Source of the DNA: CANJBX01 sp041487815
GTDB lineage: Bacteria; Pseudomonadota; Alphaproteobacteria; Rhizobiales; Xanthobacteraceae
Reading direction: 5' to 3'
NCBI GenBank assembly: GCA_041487815.1
Contig: JBGPOB010000032.1
Location: 1-17,594 of the forward strand
DNA length: 17,594 nt
Notes under the pieces: model-generated
What the model saw: the letters and a program-made list of their open reading frames with translations, nothing else
Databases searched by the model: none
What the model was told of the DNA's origin: nothing
In this document: positions 1 to 7,382 of the stretch, one piece after another
How positions within the stretch are numbered: position 1 is the stretch's first letter
Layout: each line of letters begins with the position of its first letter
Position numbers and translations under genes: made by a program

Positions 1-476
1 CCAACCTCGGCGCCGACACCCAGCGTCCAACCGAAATGCGCGTGCGATTCCGTCAGTCCAAACGCTTCAACACGGCCGCCGCCATAGGCAAGCCCGCCGG
101 TGCCATAGAAGAGAACGTTGTTCATGGCGACGCCGACGCGGGCGCGCACCGTGCCGAACCAGGGATTGGAAAATGTGCGGCCGGCAAAGGCGTCGTCAGC
201 GCCGGAAAAATTGAAATCAGTCTCGACGCCATAAACAAACTGGCCGGTCTGCCAGTTGTATCCAACCTGAATCCCACCCGTGAGCCCGGAGGGGTCAGCG
301 CCGTTGTTGCTTGAGGATCCCCACTGGTAGCCAAGATTGGCGCCGAGATAGGGACCGGCCCAGCTGAAGGCCGAGTAAGGAGCCGGCGCACCGTAGCCAC
401 GCGCCAAATCCGCCGCCGCCGCGGGCAGCGCGATCAGCGCTGCCGTTGCCATGCCGATCAATGCAGTCTTTTTCAT
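1..476 (-). CDS. Outer-membrane beta-barrel protein (Omp25/Omp31-like), 3' part missing
   Basis: The frame reads leftward from ATG at 476 and is still open at the window edge, so 158 residues of the N-terminal part are present. It begins with MKKTALIGMATAALIALP and a run of alanines, a clear Sec signal peptide with cleavage probably after residues 20-22. The mature part is rich in aromatic, Gly and Asn residues in alternating strands, for example FSWAGPYLGANLGYQWG near residues 38-54 and later GVETDFNFSGADD and YGTGGLAYGGG. This pattern is typical of the 8-stranded porin-like surface proteins of Rhizobiales (Omp25/Omp31 type). It would sit in the outer membrane. A strong Shine-Dalgarno GGAGGC lies 4 nt before the ATG. 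The gene is divergent from the SDR gene. Family assignment is by pattern; the exact subfamily is not certain. Confidence 0.85.
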   Translation of the reverse strand, partial: MKKTALIGMATAALIALPAAAADLARGYGAPAPYSAFSWAGPYLGANLGYQWGSSSNNGADPSGLTGGIQVGYNWQTGQFVYGVETDFNFSGADDAFAGRTFSNPWFGTVRARVGVAMNNVLFYGTGGLAYGGGRVEAFGLTESHAHFGWTLGVGAEV

Positions 477-824
477 CGCTGCCTCCATTCGGGGTCGCTT
501 GCCGGCACAATCGACACGCGCCGGCTCCAAAGTGCGCGTTCGCTCATCGTGGCGTTCCGTCGCGATCGGCGGTATCGAGTGACCCGCGCCGGCGTTACGG
601 CGAACAAACGGTCAATTGTTTCGGTAAATTTTATCGCAAGTTTTAAGTTAAGCGTTCATGAAGGGCGTGAACTTAGGGCGCGCTATGCCTAAGGAAACCT
701 GTATGCACTGTCTGCCGGGTCAGAAATTGTTTACGATTGCAAAACCCGCTTTGGCGAAGGCGTGCGTTCGGGGTCGTCTGTCGCGCGCAAGCCGCGAATC
801 GTCGCGCATTATGGAAACAAGACA
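477..824. other. Divergent intergenic region (348 bp), probable promoters for the OMP and SDR genes
   Basis: No credible gene is visible here. The stretch around 600-665 is clearly more AT-rich than its surroundings (runs such as GTAAATTTTATCG and GTTTTAAGTTAAGCG), as expected for a promoter zone. A second AT-rich patch at about 721-745 lies 80-100 bp before the SDR start. I could not find a -35/-10 pair with good spacing on either strand, so no specific promoter is called. Short open frames in this region have no ribosome binding sites and no recognisable sequence. Confidence 0.35.
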
Positions 825-1586
825 ATGGCTCCACAGCGCGCGGCACTGGTGACCGGCGGCGCGCGCCGAATCGGAGAAGCCATCGCGCTGGCGCTCGCGG
901 GCGCGGGTTATGCCATCGCGATCCATGCCGAGCAGTCGCGCGCGGCCGCCGGAGAGCTCTGCCGCAAATTGATCGCGGCGGGCGGCAGCGCCGCGGTCGT
1001 CACCGGCGATCTTGCGGACCACGACGCGGTGTGCCGGCTGGTCCCGGCAGCGTGCGCGGCGATCGGCCCGCTGACCTTGCTGGTGAACAATGCCGGCGAA
1101 TTCGTACCCGATGAGATCGGCCGGCTCGACCGTGCACGGTTCGACCGGAATTTTGCAGTCAACTTGCGGGCGCCGTTATTCCTGAGCGAAGCATTCGCCG
1201 CGCAGGCGCCGGCCGGGTCGGATGCCTCGATCGTCAACGTGCTCGATCAGCGGGTCTATAAACTGACGCCCCAGTTTATTTCGTACACGTTGACGAAGAG
1301 CGCGCTCTTGACCGCCACGACAACGCTTGCGCAAGCGCTGGCGCCACGGGTTAGGGTCAACGCGGTAGCGCCCGGACCGACCTTGCCCTCGCCGCGCCAG
1401 GACGCGACCGCTTTCGCCGCGCAGGCGGCCGCGCTTCCGCTCGGCCGCGGACCCACGCCCGAAGGGATTGCGCGGGCCGTGCTCTATCTCGCCGGGGCCG
1501 ATGCCGTTTCCGGCGTCACCATCGCGGTCGACGGCGGCCAGCACCTCGCCTGGCAAACGCCGGATGCCACCGGTAGCGAAGAATAG
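825..1586 (+). CDS. SDR-family oxidoreductase of the pteridine reductase (PTR1/FolM-like) type
   Basis: A 253-residue NAD(P)H-dependent short-chain dehydrogenase/reductase, probably cytosolic. The cofactor motif TGGARRIG (residues 10-17) follows the TGxxxRxG pattern of pteridine reductases rather than the common TGxxxGxG. NNAG is at 88-91. The active site has Tyr154 and Lys158, and the usual catalytic Ser is replaced by Asp141, exactly 13 residues before the Tyr. This spacing is known for Leishmania PTR1 (Asp181/Tyr194/Lys198). The C-terminal VDGGQHLAWQ is also in keeping with this group. By family, the reaction would be NADPH reduction of dihydropterins or dihydrofolate; the substrate is inferred. 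I chose the ATG at 825 (MAPQRAALVTGG) because the 21 residues gained from an upstream ATG at 762 do not resemble an SDR N-terminus. The ribosome binding site is weak. uvrC follows after 50 bp. Confidence 0.85.
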   Translation: MAPQRAALVTGGARRIGEAIALALAGAGYAIAIHAEQSRAAAGELCRKLIAAGGSAAVVTGDLADHDAVCRLVPAACAAIGPLTLLVNNAGEFVPDEIGRLDRARFDRNFAVNLRAPLFLSEAFAAQAPAGSDASIVNVLDQRVYKLTPQFISYTLTKSALLTATTTLAQALAPRVRVNAVAPGPTLPSPRQDATAFAAQAAALPLGRGPTPEGIARAVLYLAGADAVSGVTIAVDGGQHLAWQTPDATGSEE

Positions 1587-1636
1587 GCAGTGATGATTAG
1601 GCCTCGCGCGGCGGCGCCGACGACCTTACTTTTGCA

Positions 1637-3724
1637 ATGATGGACGACCCGAAGAAAAACATCGAGCCGGTGATTGCCGCCGATGGCGCGCCCGAGCCGG
1701 AGGACGAGGAAGCGATGCTGCCCGAGCTTGACGACGCTCCGGCGGCTTCCGCCGATGCGTTGCAGGCATCCGGCCGCGACGCGATCGCGCGCTTCGCGCG
1801 GCTCGCGCCGTCGTCGCCGGGGGTCTACCGCATGATCGGCGCGTCCGCCGACGTGCTTTACGTCGGCAAGGCCAAAAACATCAAGAAACGCATCCAGTCG
1901 TATGCGCGGCCAACCGGGCACGTGACGCGGATCGCGCGCATGATCGCCGTGACAACGACGATTGAATTCATCTCTACGGCGACCGAAACCGAAGCGCTGC
2001 TGCTCGAGGCCAACCTAATCAAGCGATTGCGGCCGCGCTTCAATGTGCTGCTGCGCGACGACAAATCGTTTCCCTACATCCTGATCACCGCCGACCACGT
2101 CGCGCCGCAGATCTGCAAGCATCGCGGCGCGCGCAGCCGCAAGGGCGACTATTACGGTCCGTTCGCCTCGGTCTGGGCGGTCAACCGCACGATCACGGCG
2201 CTCGAACGCGCCTTCCTGATCCGGTCATGCTCGGATGCGGTCTACGAAAGCCGGACGCGGCCGTGCTTGCTGCATCAGATCAAGCGCTGCTCCGCGCCGT
2301 GCACGGGCGAAGTCGCGCATACCGATTACGCCGAACTCGTGGCCGAGGCGAGGCAGTTCCTGTCCGGCAAAAGCCATGCGGTCAGGGAACAGCTTGGCGC
2401 GGACATGGATCGCGCGTCCGAAGCGCTCGACTTCGAACGCGCCGCGGTATTGCGCGATCGGCTTTCCGCGTTGTCGGCGATCCAGGCGCAGCAGGGCGTC
2501 AACTTGCGCGCCGTCGATGAAGCCGACGTGTTTGCCGCCCATCAGGAAGCCGGCTTCACCTGCATCGAGGTGTTCTTCTTCCGCGCCGGACAGAACTGGG
2601 GCAATCGCGCCTATTTCCCAAAGGCCGATCGTTCATTGCGCGCGGGCGAAGTTCTTGGCGAGTTCCTTGCCCAATTTTATGACGACAAGCCGTGCCCGCG
2701 CGTCATCCTTCTTTCGCATGATATCGAAGACCGCGCGCTTTTGTCGGAAGCGCTGAGCGTCAAGAGCGGCCGCAAGGTCGAAGTTTCCGTGCCACTGAGG
2801 GGCGAGAAGATACGCGTGGTTGCCCATGCCGCGGCCAACGCGCGCGAAGCGCTCGGGCGCAAGCTGGCCGACAGCGCGTCGCAGCAGCGGCTGCTGGCGG
2901 GGATCGCCGACGTGTTCGGGCTTGCGCGCGCGCCGCGGCGCATTGAGGTCTATGACAATAGCCACATTCAGGGCACCAACGCGGTCGGGGCCATGATTGT
3001 CGCCGGCCCAGAGGGATTCCAGAAGAACCAATACCGCAAGTTCAACATCCGATCACAGGACCTCACGCCCGGCGACGACTACGGCATGATGCGGGAAGTA
3101 TTCACGCGCCGGTTCAAGCGGCTGATGGCCGAGGCGCCGCGGCAATCGCAGCCTTCGGCATTGCCAACGCCCGACAGCAGCAATATGCACGCCGCCGCTG
3201 ACCGCGACGCGACGCCTGAAAGCATGGTTGCGGACCACGACGACGCTGCCGCGGGCGCGGACGGGGGGCCGTGGCCGGATCTGGTGCTGATCGACGGGGG
3301 CCACGGCCAGCTTGCGGTCGCGCGCGCCGTTCTCGATTCGCTGAATGTCGGCAATGTCGCACTCGTCGCAATCGCGAAGGGGCCGGACCGCGACGCCGGG
3401 CGCGAGACTTTTCACATGCCGGGACGCGCGTCGTTCAAATTGCCGGCGCGGGATCCGGCGCTCTATTTCGTTCAGCGGCTGCGCGACGAAGCGCATCGCT
3501 TTGCGCTCGGGTCGCACCGCCAGTTGCGCCGGCGCGATATCCGCGAGGCGGGCTTGCAGGAGATTCCCGGCATCGGACCCGCCCGCAAGCGCGCCCTGCT
3601 GCGCCATTTCGGCACGCTCAAGGCAGTCGAGCGCGCTTCGCCAATTGACCTCGCGCGCGTGCCTGGCATCAATGCCGAGAGCGCACGCCGAATTTATGAG
3701 TTCTTCCACCCGGCCGCAAATTGA
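1637..3724 (+). CDS. uvrC: UvrABC system protein C (excinuclease subunit)
   Basis: UvrC makes both incisions in nucleotide excision repair after UvrA/UvrB damage recognition. All domains are present in 695 residues. The GIY-YIG nuclease lies at about 58-140 (PGVYRM, LYVGKAKN, Arg85, Glu119, Asn136). Four cysteines C198, C210, C218 and C222 have the 12-8-4 spacing of the Fe-S cluster ligands in E. coli UvrC. The UVR motif (UvrB contact) is at about 253-285. The RNase H-like nuclease has catalytic Asp440 (VYDNSH), Asp553 (LIDGG) and His620 (DEAHRF). A C-terminal double helix-hairpin-helix lies at about 640-690 (IPGIGPARKR, VPGINAESA). Compared with E. coli (about 610 aa) it has an acidic N-terminal extension of about 50 residues and an insert at about 500-546 inside the nuclease domain. 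Two consecutive ATGs start the frame, with no obvious Shine-Dalgarno. Confidence 0.97.
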   Translation: MMDDPKKNIEPVIAADGAPEPEDEEAMLPELDDAPAASADALQASGRDAIARFARLAPSSPGVYRMIGASADVLYVGKAKNIKKRIQSYARPTGHVTRIARMIAVTTTIEFISTATETEALLLEANLIKRLRPRFNVLLRDDKSFPYILITADHVAPQICKHRGARSRKGDYYGPFASVWAVNRTITALERAFLIRSCSDAVYESRTRPCLLHQIKRCSAPCTGEVAHTDYAELVAEARQFLSGKSHAVREQLGADMDRASEALDFERAAVLRDRLSALSAIQAQQGVNLRAVDEADVFAAHQEAGFTCIEVFFFRAGQNWGNRAYFPKADRSLRAGEVLGEFLAQFYDDKPCPRVILLSHDIEDRALLSEALSVKSGRKVEVSVPLRGEKIRVVAHAAANAREALGRKLADSASQQRLLAGIADVFGLARAPRRIEVYDNSHIQGTNAVGAMIVAGPEGFQKNQYRKFNIRSQDLTPGDDYGMMREVFTRRFKRLMAEAPRQSQPSALPTPDSSNMHAAADRDATPESMVADHDDAAAGADGGPWPDLVLIDGGHGQLAVARAVLDSLNVGNVALVAIAKGPDRDAGRETFHMPGRASFKLPARDPALYFVQRLRDEAHRFALGSHRQLRRRDIREAGLQEIPGIGPARKRALLRHFGTLKAVERASPIDLARVPGINAESARRIYEFFHPAAN

Positions 3725-3818
3725 GCAGCACTGCATGACCGCCCGTTGACCGCTGTTTGCACAATTGCGGCGTCATAAGGGGTTGTTGCCGGCGACGGTG
3801 AGGTTTAATTGTAGCGAC

Positions 3819-4427
3819 ATGGATGGCGTCACCACGAGACCTGTGCCGACGCGCGCGCTCGCGCTGCCGAACTTGTTGACCTATGCGCGCATCGCTGCCG
3901 TTCCAGCAGTGGTCGCGAGCATGTATGCGCAGGGAATTTTGCAGGGCGGCGTGTGGCTGCGGTGGGTTGCGTTGACGATTTTCATCGCGGCGGGGATTAC
4001 CGACATTCTCGACGGGTATTTTGCGCGCATCTGGGGTCAGCACTCGACGTTTGGACGCATGCTCGATCCGATCGCGGACAAATTGCTGGTGTCGTCCTGC
4101 CTGTTGATGCTGGCTGCGGAAGATACGATCCGCGGCTGGTCGCTGTGGGCGGCCATCGTCATCCTGTGCCGCGAAATTCTGGTTTCGGGCCTGCGCGAAT
4201 ATCTTGCGGCGTTGCGCGTCAGTGTTCCGGTGACGCAGCTCGCCAAATGGAAAACGACGCTGCAAATGGTTGCGGTGGGTTTTTTGATCGCGGGTGACGC
4301 CGGAGATGCGATCATTCCGATTGTGACAAAGGTCGGTCTGACGCTGCTCTGGCTGTCGGCGCTGCTGACGCTCTATACCGGCTATGATTATTTCAAGGCC
4401 GGCGCCCGCCATCTGATCGAGGAATAA
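3819..4427 (+). CDS. pgsA: CDP-diacylglycerol--glycerol-3-phosphate 3-phosphatidyltransferase
   Basis: An integral inner-membrane enzyme of 202 residues. It transfers the phosphatidyl group of CDP-diacylglycerol to glycerol-3-phosphate, the committed step toward phosphatidylglycerol and cardiolipin. The CDP-alcohol phosphotransferase signature is complete: Asp62, Asp65-Gly66, Ala69-Arg70, Gly79, Asp83 and Asp87 (pattern DxxDGxxARx8GxxxDxxxD). It starts with the typical LALPNLLTYARI amphipathic/first membrane segment (about 14-35), and further hydrophobic segments lie at about 47-61, 88-130 and 150-190. I used the ATG at 3819; an in-frame ATG at 3765 would add 18 residues unlike the family. 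It follows uvrC by 94 bp, and its stop codon directly touches the moaD start codon, so pgsA-moaD-moaE are probably one transcript. Uncertainty is limited to the start and to closely related CDP-alcohol transferases. Confidence 0.93.
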   Translation: MDGVTTRPVPTRALALPNLLTYARIAAVPAVVASMYAQGILQGGVWLRWVALTIFIAAGITDILDGYFARIWGQHSTFGRMLDPIADKLLVSSCLLMLAAEDTIRGWSLWAAIVILCREILVSGLREYLAALRVSVPVTQLAKWKTTLQMVAVGFLIAGDAGDAIIPIVTKVGLTLLWLSALLTLYTGYDYFKAGARHLIEE

Positions 4428-4679
4428 GTGAAGATTGTCTACTTCGCATGGGTGCGCGAAAGGGTCGGCAAGACCGATGAAACGGTCGAGCCGCCGGCAA
4501 GCGTGCGCACGGTCGCGGAACTGGTCGCCTGGTTGAAGGATCGCGGCGAGGAATACGCGTTCGCCTTCGAAAATTCCGCCGCCATTCGCGCCGCCATCGA
4601 CCGTGTGCACGTCAAGCCGGATACCGCGCTGGCGGGCGCGCGCGAGATCGCATTTTTCCCGCCGATGACCGGAGGCTGA
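4428..4679 (+). CDS. moaD: Molybdopterin synthase small subunit (sulfur carrier)
   Basis: An 83-residue ubiquitin-fold protein ending in Gly-Gly (PPMTGG). The C-terminal glycine is the residue that MoeB-type adenylation activates and that carries the thiocarboxylate sulfur. With MoaE it converts precursor Z (cPMP) to molybdopterin in the cytosol. The MKIVYFAWVRERVG start and the VAELVAWL helix are typical, and the length matches the family (about 81-85 aa). It starts with GTG immediately after the pgsA TAA stop (TAAGTG), with GAGGAA at 4419-4424 as ribosome binding site inside the end of pgsA. That arrangement suggests translational coupling. moaE starts 1 nt after its stop codon. Confidence 0.95.
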   Translation: MKIVYFAWVRERVGKTDETVEPPASVRTVAELVAWLKDRGEEYAFAFENSAAIRAAIDRVHVKPDTALAGAREIAFFPPMTGG

Positions 4680-4680
4680 G

Positions 4681-5163
4681 GTGGCCGTCATTCGCCTGCA
4701 GCGGGAGGACTTCGACATTGCCGCGGAGCAGCGCGCGTTGCTGCGCGGGCGCACCGATGTCGGTGCGGTGGTGACGTTTACGGGAATCTGCCGCGGCGGG
4801 GAGGGTACGGACGCCATTTCCGCGATGACGCTCGAACACTATCCCGGCATGGCCGAAGAGGAAATCGCACGACACGTTGCCACCGCCGAGCGGCGCTGGC
4901 CGCTGCAGGGCGTTGTCGTCGTGCACCGCTACGGTCGCCTGACGCCCGGCGACAATATCGTGCTGGTCATCACGGCCGCGGCGCATCGCGGCGATGCTTT
5001 CGCGGCGGCCGAATTTCTGATGGACTACCTGAAAACCCGCGCGCCATTCTGGAAAAGCGAGGAGCGCGGCGAACAAAAGATCTGGGTGGAGGAAAACGCG
5101 GCGGACGCCGCCGCCGCCGACCGGTGGATCACACCGGCGCGTGGGCGGCAAGCGGCTGAATAG
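4681..5163 (+). CDS. moaE: Molybdopterin synthase catalytic (large) subunit
   Basis: A 160-residue cytosolic protein that forms the heterotetramer with MoaD and adds two sulfurs to precursor Z in molybdenum cofactor synthesis. Recognisable motifs are VGAVVTFTGICRG (27-39), GRLTPGDNIV (85-94), AAHRGDAF (100-107) and LKTRAPFWKSE (117-127). Arg38, Arg103, Lys118 and Lys125 fall one position before the corresponding E. coli catalytic/substrate residues Arg39, Arg104, Lys119 and Lys126. The start is GTG, 1 nt after moaD. GGAGG at 4671-4675, which encodes the end of moaD including its GG tail, is the ribosome binding site. The Ala-rich C-terminus (AADAAAADRW...) is a short extension common in related bacteria. 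Confidence 0.95.
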   Translation: MAVIRLQREDFDIAAEQRALLRGRTDVGAVVTFTGICRGGEGTDAISAMTLEHYPGMAEEEIARHVATAERRWPLQGVVVVHRYGRLTPGDNIVLVITAAAHRGDAFAAAEFLMDYLKTRAPFWKSEERGEQKIWVEENAADAAAADRWITPARGRQAAE

Positions 5164-5211
5164 TTTCCGCGCGCGCGCGCGGTTCGCGACGCCGCGAGGG
5201 AGGATGGCGAC

Positions 5212-6165
5212 ATGATCCGGATCGTGGCCGCGGCAATAGTCGCGGCGCTGGCGCTGCAACATGCGGCGTACGCGGCAGAGGCAACGTATTACCAGCTCCC
5301 GCCGGGTGCCAATCCGCACGACGTCGCGCCCGCGCCCGACGGCACGGTCTGGTACACGGCTCAAGGCAAGGGCGTGTTGGGACGCTTCGATCCCCGCAGC
5401 GGAAAGAACGAAGAAATCCCGCTTGGCAGCGGCTCCGCCCCGCACGGCGTCATCGTCGGCCCCGACGGTGCCGCCTGGGTCACCGACGGCGGACAGAATG
5501 CCAACGTTCGCTACGATCCGAAGACCGGCAAGCGCGATGTATTTCCGCTGCCCGCGAACTTTCCAAACGCCAATCTCAACACCGGCGCGTTTGACCGCAA
5601 CGGCGTCTACTGGTTCACCGGACAAAGCGGCGTTTACGGCCGCCTCGATCCGAAGACGGGAAAGACCGAAGTCTGGGCAGCGCCGCGCGGGCGCGGTCCT
5701 TATGGAATTGCGTCGACACCTGGCGGCGACGTCTGGTTCGTGTCGCTCGCCGGCAACTATCTTGCGAAAGTGGATATCGTGAGCGGCGCCGCGAGCGTCA
5801 TCGATCCGCCCGGATCCAATGCCGGTCCGCGCCGAGTGTGGTCCGACTCAAAAGGCATTCTCTGGGTCAGCTTCTGGCACGCCGGTGCGCTTGGCCGCTA
5901 CGATCCGGCGGCAAAATCCTGGAAGTCGTTTCCGCTGCCGAAAAGCACCGCCGGCTGCTACTCGGTCTATGTCGACGGCAACGACCGGGTGTGGGTTACC
6001 GATTGGCTTGCCAATGCGATCCAGCGCTTCGACCCGGCGACCGAGACGTTCACCACGTTCGTGAGCGACAAGAAGAGCGCCAACGTGCGCCAGATGCTCG
6101 GGCGTCCGGGTGAAGCCTGGGGCGGCGAGTCGGGAACCGATCGCCTCGTCGCGGTGCGCGACTAG
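5212..6165 (+). CDS. Secreted Vgb/SMP-30-like beta-propeller protein (virginiamycin B lyase family)
   Basis: A 317-residue protein with an N-terminal Sec signal peptide (MIRIVAAAIVAALALQHAAYA, cleavage near residue 21), so it is probably periplasmic. The rest is a chain of propeller-blade repeats of the form hG(I/V)xxxPDGxxWhT...G(R/K)hDPxxG. These begin near residues 34, 77, 121, 162, 204 and 248, with a degenerate closing blade near 289. That matches the Vgb-type seven-bladed fold. The name does not prove streptogramin lyase activity: in blade 6 the position where Vgb proteins usually have HxI...TEWxAN reads SVY...TDWLAN, so the catalytic His/Glu set appears altered. A GAGGGAGG ribosome binding site precedes ATG 5212. 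The gene lies 24 nt before a TctC-type binding protein, with which it is probably cotranscribed. The ligand or substrate is unknown. Confidence 0.75.
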   Translation: MIRIVAAAIVAALALQHAAYAAEATYYQLPPGANPHDVAPAPDGTVWYTAQGKGVLGRFDPRSGKNEEIPLGSGSAPHGVIVGPDGAAWVTDGGQNANVRYDPKTGKRDVFPLPANFPNANLNTGAFDRNGVYWFTGQSGVYGRLDPKTGKTEVWAAPRGRGPYGIASTPGGDVWFVSLAGNYLAKVDIVSGAASVIDPPGSNAGPRRVWSDSKGILWVSFWHAGALGRYDPAAKSWKSFPLPKSTAGCYSVYVDGNDRVWVTDWLANAIQRFDPATETFTTFVSDKKSANVRQMLGRPGEAWGGESGTDRLVAVRD

Positions 6166-6189
6166 CGCGCGCGAACGGAGGGTCCGCCC

Positions 6190-7167
6190 ATGAAGCGGCT
6201 GAGCGTGGCGCTGCTCGCGGCGATGGCGGCCCTGTGCCAACATCGCGCGAACGCGCAGGAATGGCCGACGCGGCCGGTCACCATGATCGTGCCTTATGCC
6301 GCCGGCGGTCCGGTCGATACGATCGGGCGCATCCTGGCGGCGCGATTGAGCGAAGTCGTGGGACAGCAGGTCATCATCGAAAACGTCGGCGGCGCGGGCG
6401 GCATGACCGGTTCCAGCCGCGTCGCCAAGGCGGCGCCGGACGGATACACGTTCTTGATGGCCACCACCTCGGTCATGGCCATGAATCAGACGCTCTATAA
6501 GCGCCCGCTCTATGACGCGGCCACGGACTTCACGCCGGTCACCCTGGTAACGGATTCCGCACGCGTATTGATCACCCGCAAGGATTTCCCGGCCGCTACG
6601 CTCGGCGAGTTCGTGACCTATACGAAAGCCAATGCGGAAAAACTGCAATACGGCTCCGCTGGAACCGGATCGGGTTCGCATGTCTGCGCCATCCTGCTCG
6701 ACACCGCCATGGCCGTTAAGACGACCCACATTCCCTACCGCGGTTCAGCGCCGGCCATGCAGGACCTGATCGGCGGCCGCATCGATTTCATGTGCGAGCA
6801 GATTTCGACCGCGCTGGGCCAGATCGAATCGAAGAACGTCAAGGCGATTGCGACTTTGGGGCAGGACCGCGTGCCCGGACTCGAGTGGCTTGCCACCGCC
6901 CAGGAGCAAGGCGTCGCCGGTCTCGATTGCGGTAGCTGGGGCGCGTTTGTGCTTCCGAAGGGCACGCCCGACGCGATCGTGCAGACACTCGCCCGCGCCG
7001 CCAACGAAACGGTAGAAACGCCCGCCGTCCAGCAGCGCTTGGCAGGCGTTGGCGTTACCGTGCCGGCGCGCGAGCGGCGCACGGTGGATTATCTTGCCAA
7101 ATTCATCCCAAGCGAGATTGCGCGCTGGGTGGCGCCGATCAAGGCCAGCGGCGTGGTGGCAGACTAG
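6190..7167 (+). CDS. Tripartite tricarboxylate transporter-type periplasmic binding protein (Bug/TctC family)
   Basis: A 325-residue extracytoplasmic solute receptor. It has a signal peptide (MKRLSVALLAAMAALCQHRANA, cleaved about residue 22). The family hallmarks are WPTRPVTMIVPYAAGGPVDTI (25-45), VIIENVGGAGGMTGS, the APDGYTFLM segment, YGSAGTGSGSHV, IPYRGSAPAMQDLIGGRIDFM and WGAFVLPKGTPDAIV. Bug proteins bind small carboxylates and other metabolites, and many are orphans without adjacent TctA/TctB membrane subunits. No such membrane genes are in this window, so it is either an orphan or partnered elsewhere. A ribosome binding site (GGAGGG) lies 8-9 nt before the ATG. The TAG stop is followed, after one base, by a palindromic repeat element. 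Ligand specificity cannot be read from the sequence. Confidence 0.9.
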   Translation: MKRLSVALLAAMAALCQHRANAQEWPTRPVTMIVPYAAGGPVDTIGRILAARLSEVVGQQVIIENVGGAGGMTGSSRVAKAAPDGYTFLMATTSVMAMNQTLYKRPLYDAATDFTPVTLVTDSARVLITRKDFPAATLGEFVTYTKANAEKLQYGSAGTGSGSHVCAILLDTAMAVKTTHIPYRGSAPAMQDLIGGRIDFMCEQISTALGQIESKNVKAIATLGQDRVPGLEWLATAQEQGVAGLDCGSWGAFVLPKGTPDAIVQTLARAANETVETPAVQQRLAGVGVTVPARERRTVDYLAKFIPSEIARWVAPIKASGVVAD

Positions 7168-7168
7168 T

Positions 7169-7338
7169 GCGTGATCCCGAAAAGTGGATACCGGTTTCCC
7201 GCCTTCGCGAAGCCCGCTTCCGCCTTCGCTAAAGCTTCGGCGGACTGGTCGGCGGGCGAAGCAAGGTCGGATAAGATCACGCACAAATCATAGTGTTAGG
7301 AACATTCCGCCGATTCAACCTCAACACATCCCGCTTTA
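7169..7338 (+). repeat. Mosaic palindromic intergenic repeat, copy A (with hairpin cassette, nested insert and full tail)
   Basis: The core begins GCGTGATCCCGAAAAGTGG and ends GGATAAGATCACGC at 7282, so GCGTGATC/GATCACGC form terminal inverted repeats. Between them is a GC-rich cassette bounded by GCCCGC (7212-7217) and GCGGGC (7252-7257), with a further hairpin TCCGCC...GGCGGA nested at 7219-7244. A 56-bp tail (7283-7338) matches the tail of copy C at 55 of 56 positions. The element starts one base after the TAG of the binding-protein gene, and its tail ends 45 bp from the 3' end of the convergent ilvE. It could therefore act as a bidirectional terminator or mRNA 3'-end protector; that role is inferred. 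Confidence 0.9.
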
Positions 7339-7382
7339 CGGCGGCGGCGCCGGCAAGGTTCGATGCGTCAGGGCTCCATGAT

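Noticed and set aside
3669..4817. Long open frame on the minus strand (382 codons) opposite pgsA and moaD
   Set aside because: It lies opposite clear genes, its translation is rich in Arg, His and Gln with no known motif, and long antisense frames are expected in high-GC coding DNA.
5212..6165. Streptogramin resistance gene (vgb)
   Set aside because: The fold matches the Vgb family, but the usual His/Glu catalytic positions seem changed and the protein is exported. Resistance cannot be claimed from family resemblance.
4612..6729. Two further long minus-strand open frames opposite moaD, moaE, the propeller gene and the binding-protein gene
   Set aside because: Same reason: low-complexity Arg/Gly-rich translations antisense to well-supported genes.
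7169..7338. Insertion sequence or MITE of a known transposon
   Set aside because: No transposase-like frame, no clear target-site duplication and no DR/IR pattern of a known IS; an intergenic palindromic repeat fits better.
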